DNA of 64,000 bases. It comes from Halorubrum californiense DSM 19288 (GTDB lineage Archaea; Halobacteriota; Halobacteria; Halobacteriales; Haloferacaceae). The stretch covers positions 13,530-77,529 of the forward strand of contig NZ_AOJK01000057.1 of the NCBI RefSeq assembly GCF_000336875.1, in the 5' to 3' direction. This document shows positions 1 through 9,417 of this stretch, in pieces (within the stretch, counting starts at the first letter, position 1; every line of letters begins with the position of its first letter). Below the pieces are notes generated by a model that did no database searches, had not been told where the DNA came from, and was given only the letters and a program-made list of their open reading frames with translations. Made by a program: the position numbers and the translations under genes.

Positions 1-83
1 TTGAGAAGCTTACAGCTCAGATTAGTTTCGCAGCCTCTTGGATCGATGATCACCTCGGTGACTATCTTCAAAAGTTACGCTAG
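1..83 (+). CDS. C-terminal end of an unidentified protein (partial)
   Basis: An open frame enters from the left edge (codons from base 3) and ends at TAG 81-83, giving about 26 residues that finish in DDHLGDYLQKLR. The composition is plausible for the end of a helical protein, but it is too short to assign to a family. The DNA is less GC-rich than carB downstream. The other two frames are closed or carry no sensible protein end. It could be chance. Confidence 0.3.
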   Translation, partial: EKLTAQISFAASWIDDHLGDYLQKLR

Positions 84-349
84 GTACTACGCCGGCGCCG
101 CCGAGCAGTTGGAGGGCACGGCGGCGGGAACAGGGCATGTCGTTCCGAAAATCTCGACATCTCGGTAAATTCCTTGTGGTGGGCGGCTCAGGCCGTTGAT
201 TCGACGGTGCCGCGCTGTACGGGCCGTGCGTCGAGTCCCGGCTCGTGATGGAAGGTATCGACTATCGTGGTGTATCATATCATCCACCGTGGTGCGAATT
301 AACTTGCGAAAATCGCAAACTCGCTGCGAGATTCGTACTCTACCGCCGA
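84..349. other. Noncoding stretch upstream of carB
   Basis: About 270 bases with lower G+C than the flanking gene and no convincing gene. A minus-strand open frame crosses it but is arginine-rich and runs into the carB start, so it looks like a shadow. Around 268-287 there is an imperfect palindrome (GGTG, an AT-rich core centred on ATAT, then CACC) that could be a regulator site. No other structure seen. Confidence 0.4.
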
Positions 350-358
350 CCTTATTAC
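350..358 (+). promoter_or_regulatory. Putative TATA box of carB
   Basis: CCTTATTAC lies about 28 nt upstream of the carB ATG at 382. That spacing fits an archaeal TATA box driving a leaderless transcript. The assignment rests on position and AT content only. Confidence 0.45.
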
Positions 359-381
359 GATGAGCGTATTCCGTCCGCGTA

Positions 382-3300
382 ATGAGCGAGGACCGGACGA
401 TTCTACTCATCGGCAGCGGACCGATCCAGATCGGGCAGGCGGCCGAGTTCGACTACTCCGGCGCGCAGGCGTGTCGCGCCCTTCAGGAGGAGGGCGCCCG
501 CGTCGTCCTGGTGAACTCGAACCCCGCGACGATCATGACCGACCCCGAGACGGCCGACCGGGTGTACATCGAGCCGATCACGCCCGAGGCCATCGCGGAG
601 GTCATCCGGATCGAGGAGCCGGACGGCGTCATCGCCGGCCTCGGCGGCCAGACCGGACTCAACGTCACCGCCGAACTCGCCGAGGAGGGAATCTTGGAGG
701 AACACGACGTCGAGGTGATGGGGACGCCGCTCGACACCATCTACGCGACGGAGGACCGCGACCTGTTCCGCCAGCGGATGGAGGGGCTCGGCCAGCCGGT
801 GCCGAAGTCGACCACCATCTCCCTCGACGACGACGAGTCGGTCACCGACTTCGACGAGGAGTACTTCCGCGAGCGCGTTCAGGACGCGGTCGACGCGGTC
901 GGCGGGCTCCCCGTCATCGCCCGGACGACGTACACCCTCGGCGGCTCCGGCTCGGGCGTCGTCGACGAGTTCGAGGAACTGGTCGAGCGCGTCCGCAAGG
1001 GGCTCCGCCTCTCGCGCAACAGCGAGGTGCTGATCACGGAGTCCATCGCGGGCTGGGTCGAACTGGAGTACGAGGTGATGCGGGACGCCGACGACTCCTG
1101 TATCATCATCTGTAACATGGAGAACATCGACCCGATGGGGATCCACACCGGCGAGTCGACGGTCGTCACCCCGTCGCAAGTGATCCCCGACGACGGCCAC
1201 CAAGAGATGCGCGACGCGGCGCTCGAAGTGATCCGCGACCTCGGTATTCAGGGCGGCTGTAACATCCAGTTCGCGTGGCACGACGACGGGACGCCCGGCG
1301 GCGAGTACCGCGTCGTCGAGGTGAACCCGCGCGTCTCGCGCTCCTCCGCGCTCGCGTCGAAGGCGACGGGCTACCCGATCGCCCGCGTCACCGCGAAGGT
1401 CGCCCTCGGCAAGCGGCTCCACGAGATCGACAACGAGATCACCGGCGAGACGACCGCCGCCTTCGAGCCCGCCATCGACTACGTGGTGACGAAGGTGCCG
1501 CGGTGGCCCATCGACAAGTTCGACGACGTGGACTTCGAGCTGGGCACGGCGATGAAGTCGACCGGCGAGGCGATGTCGATCGGCCGGACCTTCGAGGAGA
1601 GCATGGTGAAGGCGTTGCGCTCCTCCGAGTACGACCCCGCCGTCGACTTCGACGCGGTCGACGACGACGAGCTGGAGTCGGAGTACCTCGAACGCCCCAG
1701 CCCGGACCGCCCGTACGCGATGTTCGAGGCGTTCGACCGCGGCTACGCCGTCGACGACGTGATCGACCTCACCGGCATCCACCGCTGGTACGTCGAGCGG
1801 TTCGAGAACATCGCCGACGGCACCGCCGCGGCCGCCGAGGGCGACTTCACCGAGGCCGCGATGGTCGGCCGCACCGACTCGGAGATCGCGGCGACCGCGA
1901 CCGCGGGCGGCGTCGACGCCGACGTGGGCGAGGTCGAGACGGCGGTGCCCGACCGCACCTACAAGCAGGTCGACACCTGCGCCGGCGAGTTCGAGGCCTC
2001 GACGCCGTACTACTACTCCGCGCGGCTGCCGGAGTTCCTTCAGGGTGCGGACACCGCGGGCGCGGCCAACGAGGTTCGCGTCGACCCCGACGTCGAGAGC
2101 GTCGTGGTCGTCGGCGGCGGCCCGATCCGCATCGGGCAGGGCGTCGAGTTCGACTACTGCGCGGTCCACGCGGTGCGCGCGCTCCGCGAGTTGGGCATCG
2201 ACGCGCACGTGATCAACAACAACCCCGAGACGGTGTCGACGGACTACGACACCTCCGACGGGCTGTTCTTCGAGCCCATCTCCGCCGAAGAGGTCGCCGA
2301 CGTGATCGAGACCACCGGCGCCGACGGCGTGATGGTCCAGTTCGGCGGGCAGACCTCCGTCAACGTGGGCGAACCGCTTCAGGCCGAGATCGAGCGCCGC
2401 GGGCTCGACTGCGAGATTCTGGGGACCGGCGTCGAGGCGATGGACCTCGCGGAGGACCGCGACCGGTTCAACGTCCTGATGGACGAGCTGGGTGTCGCCC
2501 AGCCCGAGGGCGGCACCGCGACGAGCGAGGCCGAGGCGCTCGAACTCGCACACGGGATCGGCTATCCGGTCCTCGTGCGTCCCTCCTACGTGCTGGGCGG
2601 CCGCGCGATGCGGGTCGTCGAGGACGACGCGGAGCTGGAGGAGTACATCGAGGAGGCCGTCCGCGTCTCTCCCGACAAACCCATCCTCGTCGACCAGTTC
2701 CTCGACGACGCAGTCGAGCTGGACGTCGACGCGGTCGCGGACGGCGAGGACGTCCTCCTCGGCGGCGTGATGGAGCACGTCGAGAGCGCGGGCGTCCACT
2801 CGGGCGACTCCGCGTGTATGATCCCGCCGCGGTCGCTGGGCGAGGAGACGCTCGGCCGGGTCCGCGAGGTCACCGAGGACATCGCCCGCGCGCTCGACAC
2901 GGTCGGCCTGCTCAACGTCCAGCTGGCGGTCACGGGCGTCGAGAGCGACGCGGAAAGCGAGGTGTACGTGCTGGAGGCGAACCCCCGCTCCTCGCGGACG
3001 GTCCCGTTCGTCTCGAAGGCGACGGGCGTCCCCATCGCCAAGCTCGCGGCGAAGGTGATGACCGACGACCTGACGCTCGCCGACCTCGACGTCGACGAGC
3101 AGATCCCCGAACACCGCTCCGTGAAGGAGGTCGTCCTCCCGTTCGACCGCCTGCCGGGGTCGGACCCGCGGCTCGGCCCGGAGATGAAGTCGACCGGCGA
3201 GGTGATGGGCACCGCGACCTCCTTCGGCAAGGCGTACGACAAGGCGCAGGACTCGACCGGAAAGCCCATTCCGGAGTCGGGCACCGCCGTCGTCGACCTT

Positions 3301-3609
3301 TCGGCCGAGGAGTTCCCGGACCCAGGCACTGAGGCGGGCGAGGCGCTCGTCGACGGGTACGCCGAGCACTTCGATCTCAGCGAGGCGACGGACCTCATCG
3401 AGGCGGCGAAGCGCGGCGACCTCGACCTCATCGTCTCGCGCCAGCGCGACCTGCTGGAGGTGGCCGTCGAGGAGGAGATCACCTACTTCTCGACGCACGC
3501 CTCCGCGACGGCGGCGCTGGAGGCGCTCGACCACGCGGGCGACGACCTCGACGTGATGGCGGTGTCGGACCGACCGAAGCGCGTCGCGGAGTGGGGCGCG
3601 GGCGAGTAA
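382..3609 (+). CDS. carB: Carbamoyl-phosphate synthase large subunit
   Basis: Cytosolic enzyme that makes carbamoyl phosphate from bicarbonate, ammonia (supplied from glutamine by CarA) and two ATP, feeding pyrimidine and arginine synthesis. The 1075-residue product has the usual CarB length and the internal duplication: the first half opens with LLIGSGPIQIGQAAEFDYSG and the second half repeats it near residue 578 as VVGGGPIRIGQGVEFDY. Each half carries ATP-grasp signatures (TLGGSGSG and VLGGRAMR; EVNPRVSRSSAL and EANPRSSRT). The last 70 residues form the small regulatory MGS-like end. The ATG at 382 begins exactly at the conserved N-terminus. carA is not next to it in this window, so the two subunits are encoded apart or carA lies outside. 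Confidence 0.97.
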   Translation: MSEDRTILLIGSGPIQIGQAAEFDYSGAQACRALQEEGARVVLVNSNPATIMTDPETADRVYIEPITPEAIAEVIRIEEPDGVIAGLGGQTGLNVTAELAEEGILEEHDVEVMGTPLDTIYATEDRDLFRQRMEGLGQPVPKSTTISLDDDESVTDFDEEYFRERVQDAVDAVGGLPVIARTTYTLGGSGSGVVDEFEELVERVRKGLRLSRNSEVLITESIAGWVELEYEVMRDADDSCIIICNMENIDPMGIHTGESTVVTPSQVIPDDGHQEMRDAALEVIRDLGIQGGCNIQFAWHDDGTPGGEYRVVEVNPRVSRSSALASKATGYPIARVTAKVALGKRLHEIDNEITGETTAAFEPAIDYVVTKVPRWPIDKFDDVDFELGTAMKSTGEAMSIGRTFEESMVKALRSSEYDPAVDFDAVDDDELESEYLERPSPDRPYAMFEAFDRGYAVDDVIDLTGIHRWYVERFENIADGTAAAAEGDFTEAAMVGRTDSEIAATATAGGVDADVGEVETAVPDRTYKQVDTCAGEFEASTPYYYSARLPEFLQGADTAGAANEVRVDPDVESVVVVGGGPIRIGQGVEFDYCAVHAVRALRELGIDAHVINNNPETVSTDYDTSDGLFFEPISAEEVADVIETTGADGVMVQFGGQTSVNVGEPLQAEIERRGLDCEILGTGVEAMDLAEDRDRFNVLMDELGVAQPEGGTATSEAEALELAHGIGYPVLVRPSYVLGGRAMRVVEDDAELEEYIEEAVRVSPDKPILVDQFLDDAVELDVDAVADGEDVLLGGVMEHVESAGVHSGDSACMIPPRSLGEETLGRVREVTEDIARALDTVGLLNVQLAVTGVESDAESEVYVLEANPRSSRTVPFVSKATGVPIAKLAAKVMTDDLTLADLDVDEQIPEHRSVKEVVLPFDRLPGSDPRLGPEMKSTGEVMGTATSFGKAYDKAQDSTGKPIPESGTAVVDLSAEEFPDPGTEAGEALVDGYAEHFDLSEATDLIEAAKRGDLDLIVSRQRDLLEVAVEEEITYFSTHASATAALEALDHAGDDLDVMAVSDRPKRVAEWGAGE

Positions 3610-3683
3610 GCGGCGGTGACGGTCCGAAATTCGGGCTCTTCTAAGGGGGAACGCACAAGCCGTCCGCCGCCCTGCGGACCGGT

Positions 3684-4310
3684 GTGAACGTCGATATTCT
3701 GATCTACGACGGGTTCGACGAACTGGACGGGATCGGCCCGTACGAGGTGTTCGACTACGCGCTCCGCTACGCCACAGACGACGAGGACCGCGCCGGCCGC
3801 GTCCGGTACGTCACGCTCGACGAGCGAGAACGCGTGACCGCGAGCCACGGGACCCGCGTCGGCGTGGACGGGACGCTCCCCGACCCGAAAGCCGACGACG
3901 CGCCCGACCTGTTGGTCGTTCCCGGGGGCGGGTGGAGCGCGCGCGACGAGGAGGCGAGCGCGTGGGCGGAGGCACAGAAGGGCGACGTGCCGGACGCGCT
4001 CGCGGCGCACCACGCGGCCGGCACGCGCATCGCCTCGGTGTGTACCGGGTCGATGCTGCTCGCGGAGGCGGGCGTCACCGACGGCCGCCGGGCGGTCACG
4101 AACGCCTCGGCGATCGAGGAGCTCCGCGAGTCGGGCGCCGAGGTCGTCGAGGCGCGCGTCGTGGACGACGGCGACCTCCTCTCCGCGGGGGGAGTCACGT
4201 CCGGGATCGACTTGGCGCTGTACGTCGTCGAACGCGAGTTCGGGAGCGACGTCGCCGACCGCGTGGCGACCGTCATCGAGTACGAACGACAGTACGAGGT
4301 CGCGGAGTAG
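3684..4310 (+). CDS. DJ-1/PfpI family protein
   Basis: A 208-residue protein of the DJ-1/PfpI (class I glutamine amidotransferase-like) fold. It opens with VDILIYDGFDELDGIGPYEVF, typical of the isonitrile hydratase/AraC-N-like branch. The nucleophile elbow is IASVCTGSMLLAEAG near residue 120, with the cysteine present. NASAIEEL and SAGGVTSGIDLALYVV follow, as in this branch. The start is GTG 3684, because the conserved beta strand begins at once. Members are hydrolases, hydratases or stress proteins, and the substrate cannot be read from sequence. It converges on the UspA gene at 4383. Confidence 0.85.
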   Translation: MNVDILIYDGFDELDGIGPYEVFDYALRYATDDEDRAGRVRYVTLDERERVTASHGTRVGVDGTLPDPKADDAPDLLVVPGGGWSARDEEASAWAEAQKGDVPDALAAHHAAGTRIASVCTGSMLLAEAGVTDGRRAVTNASAIEELRESGAEVVEARVVDDGDLLSAGGVTSGIDLALYVVEREFGSDVADRVATVIEYERQYEVAE

Positions 4311-4324
4311 ACGGACTGCGGGGA

Positions 4325-4372
4325 CGACGAGCGTTCCCCGCCCACGAGCCCGACGAGCGTTCCCCGCCCACG
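4325..4372. repeat. Two 22-bp direct repeats, 26-bp period
   Basis: CGACGAGCGTTCCCCGCCCA followed by CG occurs at 4325-4346 and again identically at 4351-4372. They fill the gap between two convergent genes. This is a local tandem duplication with no evident function. Confidence 0.8.
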
Positions 4373-4382
4373 CGCCGGACGC

Positions 4383-4856
4383 TCAGTCGCCGTCGTTCGG
4401 GAGGGGGACGTCGCCGTCGTCGCCGCTTTCCGCCTCGTCGCCCGTGGTCTCGCCGTCGGCGTCGACCGTGATCACGGTACAGTCGAGCTCGCCGCGCAGG
4501 AACGAGTCGATGTCCGGGTCGGAGAGCAGCTTCTGGACCATCCGCCGCCACCGGCCGGCCTGCTTCGAGCCGATGACGACGATATCGGCCCCCTCGGCGA
4601 CGATCTCTTCGAGGATCGTCTCCTCGACGAGGAAGCCGCGGCGGACGACGTAGCGCGCGCGGTCGAGCCGACCGATCCGCTCCTCGACGGCGCGCTTGAG
4701 GTCGCTGCGCGAGACGCCGCCCGAGCGCTGGTACAGGTCGACGTGGAGGATCGTGAGGTCGGCGCCGCGCTCCTCGGCGATGCGAGCCGCCTCTCGGAGC
4801 GTCGCCGCCGAGTGCGACGAGGGAGGGAATCGGACCGGGACCACGACGAGCGTCAT
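4383..4856 (-). CDS. Universal stress protein (UspA family)
   Basis: 157 residues with the Usp alpha/beta fold: a first strand TLVVVPVRFPPS, then AARIAEERGADLTILHV, and a conserved late strand GADIVVIGSKQAGRWRR. The usual ATP-binding G-2x-G-9x-G motif is not intact after VIGSKQAG, so this copy may not bind ATP. The last 30 residues are an acidic tail. It is one of four UspA-type genes in the window. The ATG at 4856 begins at the first strand. Confidence 0.85.
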   Translation of the reverse strand: MTLVVVPVRFPPSSHSAATLREAARIAEERGADLTILHVDLYQRSGGVSRSDLKRAVEERIGRLDRARYVVRRGFLVEETILEEIVAEGADIVVIGSKQAGRWRRMVQKLLSDPDIDSFLRGELDCTVITVDADGETTGDEAESGDDGDVPLPNDGD

Positions 4857-4919
4857 GTCAGACCGGTGGGACCCCCGGCGTAAATACGCTGTCGGTGTGG
4901 CGGCTGCCCGGCCCGCCGC

Positions 4920-5897
4920 TCAGTCGTGGCCGTCGATCGGGACCGGCTCGTACGGCTCGGCCAGCCAGTCGAGGTCCGAGTCCGAGAGGTCGATTTCGAG
5001 CGCCTCGACGGCGTCGACGACGTACTCCGGCTTCCGCGCGCCGACGATCGGCGCGTCGACCGCGTCCTGATGGAGCAGCCACGCCAGCGCGATCTGCGCC
5101 ATCTTCACGCCCTGCTCCGCGGCGAGTTCCTCGACGCGCTCGTTTATTTTCCGGCCACCGTTCGCCGCGTACGTCGTCAGCCGGTCGTGGAGGTACTGGT
5201 CGGTTTCGCCGCGGACGGTCGCCTCCAGCTCCTCGTGTGGCCGCGTGAGGTACCCGCGAGCCAGCGGGCTCCACGGGATCAGCCCCACGTCGCGCCCCTC
5301 GCAGAGGGGGACCATCTCGCGCTCCTCCTCGCGGTACGCGAGGTTGTAGTGGTTCTGCATGGTGACGAACGGCTCGTACCCCCCGCGCTCGGCCGCGTGA
5401 AGCGCCTCGGCGAACTGGTAGGCCCACATCGAGGAGGCCCCCACGTGGCGAACGTCTCCTCGTCGGACCGCGTCGTCGAGCGTTCGCAGCGTCTCCTCGA
5501 TCGGCGTCTCGTCGTCCCAGCGGTGGATCTGATAGAGGTCGATCGCGTCCGTGCCGAGCCGATCGAGGCTGTTCGACAGCTCCTGTTCGATCGCCTTCCG
5601 CGAGAGCCCGCCGGAGTTCGGGTCGTCGTCGTCCATCTGGAAGTAGCCCTTCGTCGCGATCACCTGCCGGTCGCGGTCGTACCCCTCCAGCGTCTCGCCC
5701 AGAACGCGCTCGCTCGCGCCGGTGTTGTAGGCGTTCGCGGTGTCGAAGAAGTTGATCCCGTGTTCGATCGCGGTGTCGACGACGTCCTGCGCCTCTTCGG
5801 CCGAGAGGTGCCACTCGGCGTCGCCCCCGAAGGTGTTGGTCCCGATCCCGATCCGGCTCACCTTCGTCCCCGAACTCCCGAGCGTGGTGTACTCCAT
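4920..5897 (-). CDS. Aldo/keto reductase
   Basis: A 325-residue NAD(P)H-dependent oxidoreductase of the aldo/keto reductase TIM-barrel family. The catalytic tetrad is visible: Asp and Tyr in NFFDTANAYNTGASE, Lys in QVIATKGYF and His in LYQIHRWD. GIGTNTFG near the N-terminus and MAQIALAWLLHQ near the C-terminus are family signatures. The open frame extends 48 codons further upstream, but the conserved barrel begins at MEYTTLGSSGTK, so ATG 5897 is chosen. The natural substrate is unknown; it most resembles the voltage-gated K-channel beta-like (AKR6/YhdN) type. It is divergent from the RNase H gene at 6025. Confidence 0.9.
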   Translation of the reverse strand: MEYTTLGSSGTKVSRIGIGTNTFGGDAEWHLSAEEAQDVVDTAIEHGINFFDTANAYNTGASERVLGETLEGYDRDRQVIATKGYFQMDDDDPNSGGLSRKAIEQELSNSLDRLGTDAIDLYQIHRWDDETPIEETLRTLDDAVRRGDVRHVGASSMWAYQFAEALHAAERGGYEPFVTMQNHYNLAYREEEREMVPLCEGRDVGLIPWSPLARGYLTRPHEELEATVRGETDQYLHDRLTTYAANGGRKINERVEELAAEQGVKMAQIALAWLLHQDAVDAPIVGARKPEYVVDAVEALEIDLSDSDLDWLAEPYEPVPIDGHD

Positions 5898-6024
5898 ACG
5901 ACGGCCACGCGCGGCGGGGAGGAATGCGTTCGGTTCGCGGCCGCGACCGCGGGCTTTTGCCGCCCGCTCCCGAACGGACTCGTAATGAGTCGGGACGGAA
6001 CGCGAAGCGCGGTCGACGCCTGAG

Positions 6025-6669
6025 ATGGACCGCCTCCCCACCGAGCGGCTCTCGCCGCTCGCGAGCCGCGTCGACGACGTCCTCGCGCTGTACGGCTACG
6101 AGATGCGACCGGCGATCGACGCCATCGACGCCGCCGTGACCGGCTACGGCGGCCTGTTCGACCCGACGACGACCGACGCGGAGATCCGGACCGCCGTCGA
6201 GGAGGTGCTCGCCGCCGACCCGCCGCCGGCGAGCGACGACCCGCGTGCGGCCGCCGGCGACGCCGTCGTCCTCTACGTCGACGGGAGCTCGCGCGGGAAC
6301 CCGGGGCCGGCCGGCGCGGGGGCCGTGCTGCTGGTCGACGACGACCCACTCCTTCAGTTGGGCCGGCCGGTCGGCACCAGCGCCGAGAACAACACCGCGG
6401 AGTACGCGGCGCTCCACCTTGGGCTCGAAGCCGTGGCCGCGCGCTGCGACCCGGCTGCGGTCGAGGTCCGGATCGACTCGCGGACCGTGATCGACGACGT
6501 CTGGGGGGACGGCGACGGGGTCGCGGCGGCCGCGCCGTACCGCCCGGCGATCCGGGAGCGGCTCGGGGCGCTGCCGGCCTGCGAGTGGACCCACCTCGCC
6601 GACAGCGATCCGAATCCGGCGGACGCGCGCGCCGCGGTCGGCGCCGACATCGCGGCGCTCGGCCCGTAG
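6025..6669 (+). CDS. rnhA: Ribonuclease HI, archaeal type
   Basis: 214 residues: an N-terminal extension of about 75 residues, then an RNase H fold from residue 76 to the end. The acidic catalytic residues are all present: Asp in LYVDGSSRGNPGP, Glu in NNTAEYAALHLG, Asp in VRIDSRTV and Asp in NPADARAAVG. Such enzymes cut RNA in RNA/DNA hybrids, for example primers and R-loops. A similar N-terminal extension and lack of the basic protrusion are known in the Halobacterium RNase HI, which matches what is seen here. It starts at ATG 6025. Confidence 0.88.
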   Translation: MDRLPTERLSPLASRVDDVLALYGYEMRPAIDAIDAAVTGYGGLFDPTTTDAEIRTAVEEVLAADPPPASDDPRAAAGDAVVLYVDGSSRGNPGPAGAGAVLLVDDDPLLQLGRPVGTSAENNTAEYAALHLGLEAVAARCDPAAVEVRIDSRTVIDDVWGDGDGVAAAAPYRPAIRERLGALPACEWTHLADSDPNPADARAAVGADIAALGP

Positions 6670-6690
6670 ACGGCACCGACCGCGACCGCG

Positions 6691-7095
6691 TTACGACCCG
6701 TCTTCCTCGTCGCCGGCCGAGACGACCTCGGGGTCCCCTCTCGGGGGTTCGAGCCGAACCGGGTGCCGCGTGTGTCGGGCGTGGGTCCGCGCCCAGCGCC
6801 GCGCGGGCCGCTCGGAGAGGAACCGCTCCCCGTCGGGACAGCGGTCGCACCGAGCGACCCACGGAGTCACGCCGTCCGGGTAGTGGCCGGTGTGACGCTC
6901 GTGGTCGAGCGCGAACTGCTCGATCGCGTGGCTCCCCGGATCGAGGTCGTCGACCTCGCGGTCGAGCGTCCACTCCCGGTCGCATCGTTCGCACGAGACG
7001 GTCGGTCCCTCTCGGTCGTTGGAAAACCCGTCGTCGGAGAATCCATCGTCGGAGAAGCCGTCGTCGGTCACGGGATCGCTTCGGGGCGCACACAC
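6691..7095 (-). CDS. Hypothetical protein with two CxxC pairs
   Basis: 134 residues, not assigned. The N-terminus carries three consecutive DDGFS-type repeats (residues 10-25). Then come two cysteine pairs, SCERCDREW near residue 35 and RCDRCPDGERF near residue 85, which could bind one zinc. HERHTGHYPDG and HARHTRHP add histidines between and after. Zinc-finger proteins of this sort are common in haloarchaea and mostly uncharacterised. Its 3' end faces the RNase H gene 21 bp away. Confidence 0.6.
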   Translation of the reverse strand: MCAPRSDPVTDDGFSDDGFSDDGFSNDREGPTVSCERCDREWTLDREVDDLDPGSHAIEQFALDHERHTGHYPDGVTPWVARCDRCPDGERFLSERPARRWARTHARHTRHPVRLEPPRGDPEVVSAGDEEDGS

Positions 7096-7129
7096 TTGAA
7101 CGGCGACGCCGCAGTGTCCCGAAGGCGCC

Positions 7130-8182
7130 TCAAAGCGCGGGCGGCTCGTCGCGGCCGATGACGATCTCCTGCCCCTCGACGTCCTCCAAGGCGGCGACGC
7201 GGCCGCCGATCTCGACGCGCCCGTTCTCGGTCTCGACGACGAGCGACGCGACCTCCTCCGTCTCCACGATCGCGACGTCGACCACCTTCCCGCGGACCGT
7301 CACCTCCTCGCCGGTCTCGATGTCACGGCCCTCGACGGTCGCGTAGAACTCCTCGTCGTCGAACTCGCGGACGTCCTTCACGGCGCGGCGGATGGAGGCG
7401 TAGCGGCGCGGGAAGGGCCGCTCCTCCCCGTCGGCGGCGAGCGTCTCCGCGGTCGTCCACAGAACCGTCCCGAAGAAGCCCGAGACGAGGAAGCCGAGGG
7501 CGGAGCGGTTGAAGATGACGCCGTAGCGCTCGCGGTCGTCTCGCAGCGCGTCCTGCGTGGCGTACACGGAGTACTCGCCGTCGCCGACGGCGAGGACCGG
7601 CGTGGTAATCCCGCGGCGAGCGCGAGCGATGGTCGCGACTTCGAGGTAGTCGAACTCCGTCGGATCGGGCGCGTTCGACGCCGGCGTGACGAGCAGTTCG
7701 ACGCTGACGCCCGCGGCGACCTTCGCGGCGAGTTCGTCGCGGAACCGCCGAAGGAGCCCGGGCGTGAGCGACAGGGCGAGCTCGTACTCCGCGTTCGCGA
7801 TCACCTCTTCGAGGTACCGGAGGATCGTCGAGCGCGACTTCACGAGCGACACCGCCTCCGTCTCCCGCGTCGGCGCGGTGTATCGGGCCTCCAGCTCGTC
7901 AACCATCTCCGTGAACGACGAGCGCAGTTCGCCGAAGGCGTCGTCGGGGTCGACGGCGACGATCTTCATCGGCCGCGACTCGCGGAGCTCGACGAGCCCG
8001 CGGTCCGAGAGGCTCCGGACGGTGTCGTACACCCGCGGCTGCGGGATGTCGGTCCGGTCGGCGATGTCGCTCGCCGTCAGTTCCCCGTGTTCCAACACCG
8101 CGAGGTACGCGTCGATCTCGTACTCGCCGAGGTTGAACCGGTCCCCGACGCGGTCGAGGGTGTCCCGGAGATCGTCGGTCAT
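7130..8182 (-). CDS. trmB: TrmB-family transcriptional regulator
   Basis: 350 residues. Residues 15-80 form a winged helix ([20 protein letters not shown], then [20 protein letters not shown]). A coiled linker follows at about 85-115, then a PLD-like/sugar-binding TrmB domain (about 115-250) and a beta-rich C-terminal domain. Haloarchaeal TrmB is known to control glycolytic and gluconeogenic genes in response to sugar; that this is the same orthologue is inferred. A TATAAT-like box lies about 25 nt upstream of ATG 8182 on the minus strand, so the transcript is probably leaderless. It is divergent from the MscS gene. Confidence 0.85.
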   Translation of the reverse strand: MTDDLRDTLDRVGDRFNLGEYEIDAYLAVLEHGELTASDIADRTDIPQPRVYDTVRSLSDRGLVELRESRPMKIVAVDPDDAFGELRSSFTEMVDELEARYTAPTRETEAVSLVKSRSTILRYLEEVIANAEYELALSLTPGLLRRFRDELAAKVAAGVSVELLVTPASNAPDPTEFDYLEVATIARARRGITTPVLAVGDGEYSVYATQDALRDDRERYGVIFNRSALGFLVSGFFGTVLWTTAETLAADGEERPFPRRYASIRRAVKDVREFDDEEFYATVEGRDIETGEEVTVRGKVVDVAIVETEEVASLVVETENGRVEIGGRVAALEDVEGQEIVIGRDEPPAL

Positions 8183-8338
8183 GGTCAGACGAACGGGGGC
8201 GGGGATTATAGCTTTTTACTATGAGTCGAGTTGTACGCGTTTTCGGAGCGTGGTCCTCACCGCGGGACCCGCCGGCCGGTTCGCCGCCGGACGTACGCGG
8301 GGAGAAACGCTTTTTCGGATGGCCGACGGCGAATTCCC

Positions 8339-9373
8339 ATGGTCTTCCCGGAGGGGGCGGCGATGGCGGGAGTCGTCTCGCGGCTCGACGGGCTCGTCTC
8401 GCGGCTCGCGGATCTCCCGGGAACCGGCGTTCTGACGGTCGTCGCGTCCGTCGCGCTCGGCGTCGTCGTCGCCAACTTCCTCGTCCGACTGATCGGCCGG
8501 CCGGTGGCGCGTCGCGTGTCGCGACAGAGCGTCGCGCAGACGATCGTCCGGGGCGTCCGAGTGGGGACGATCGGGGCGGCGCTCCTCGTCGGTCTCAGCG
8601 CGGCCGGCTTCCAGTTCGAGGAACTCCTCGTCGGGACGGCGGTGTTCTCGGCGGTCATCGGTATCGTCCTCGCTCCGCTGGTGGGGAACTTCATCAACGG
8701 CGTCTTCATCCTCGCCGACCAGCCGTTCGAGATCGGGGACATGATCGAGTTGGAGGACGGGACGACCGGGTTCGTCGAGGACATCACGATCCGCTACACG
8801 AAGATATTCACGCTCGATAACACGTTCCTCGTCGTGCCGAACGGGACGATGCGCGAGCGCGACGTGACGAACTTCTCGGCCGAGGACGAGCGGACACGGC
8901 GGTCGATCGACGTCCTCGTCACCTACGAGAGCGACATCCCGGAGGCGCGCCGGCTCGTCGAGCGCGCCGCGCGGGACTGCGAGGCCGTCATCGACGGCGG
9001 GCCCGACATCCGCATCGGGGTGGCGCGGTACATGGCCGGACCGGACTGTCGGCTCCACGAGTTCGGCGACGACGGAATCTTACTCCGCCTCCGCTACTGG
9101 GTGAAGAAGCCGTACAAGCTGGCGAAGGTCCAATCGGACGTGAACACGCAGATCCGGCAGCGGCTGGCCGACGCGGACGTGGAGATGGCGTACCCGCACC
9201 GCCACCTCGTCTTCGACGACACGTCCGGTGTCGCCCGCGTCGACGCCGGGGCCGGGTCGCCGGCGGACGGCGACGCCGCCGCGGGCTCGGAGCCCCCCGG
9301 AGCGGACGGTTCGGAGTCGTCGAGCGCCGTCGACCCCGGCCGCGACCGGGGCGACCTGGGGACCGGAGGATGA
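8339..9373 (+). CDS. Small-conductance mechanosensitive channel (MscS family)
   Basis: 344 residues. The N-terminal third has three hydrophobic helices, ending in the pore-lining TM3-like stretch VGTAVFSAVIGIVLAPLVGN. Then comes the beta domain with FEIGDMIELEDGTTGFVEDI and FLVVPNGTMRERDVTNFS, both diagnostic of MscS. The C-terminal 45 residues are acidic and low complexity. The role is release of solutes on osmotic downshock at the cell membrane. ATG 8339 (MVFPEGAAM) fits a cytoplasmic N-terminus; ATG 8363 is an alternative, while the longer TTG start at 8231 adds an implausible arginine-rich leader. Confidence 0.92.
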   Translation: MVFPEGAAMAGVVSRLDGLVSRLADLPGTGVLTVVASVALGVVVANFLVRLIGRPVARRVSRQSVAQTIVRGVRVGTIGAALLVGLSAAGFQFEELLVGTAVFSAVIGIVLAPLVGNFINGVFILADQPFEIGDMIELEDGTTGFVEDITIRYTKIFTLDNTFLVVPNGTMRERDVTNFSAEDERTRRSIDVLVTYESDIPEARRLVERAARDCEAVIDGGPDIRIGVARYMAGPDCRLHEFGDDGILLRLRYWVKKPYKLAKVQSDVNTQIRQRLADADVEMAYPHRHLVFDDTSGVARVDAGAGSPADGDAAAGSEPPGADGSESSSAVDPGRDRGDLGTGG

Positions 9374-9417
9374 CCGAATCGGAAGTCTGATAGAGCGCCC
9401 CCGGCGTTTGTGTAGCA

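Noticed and set aside
87-410. 107-codon minus-strand frame before carB
   Set aside because: Overlaps the carB start, is arginine-rich, and has no plausible start signal.
403-3534. 1043-codon minus-strand open frame inside carB
   Set aside because: Long antisense frames are common in GC-rich coding DNA; its product is an Arg/Val/Asp-rich shadow with no domain.
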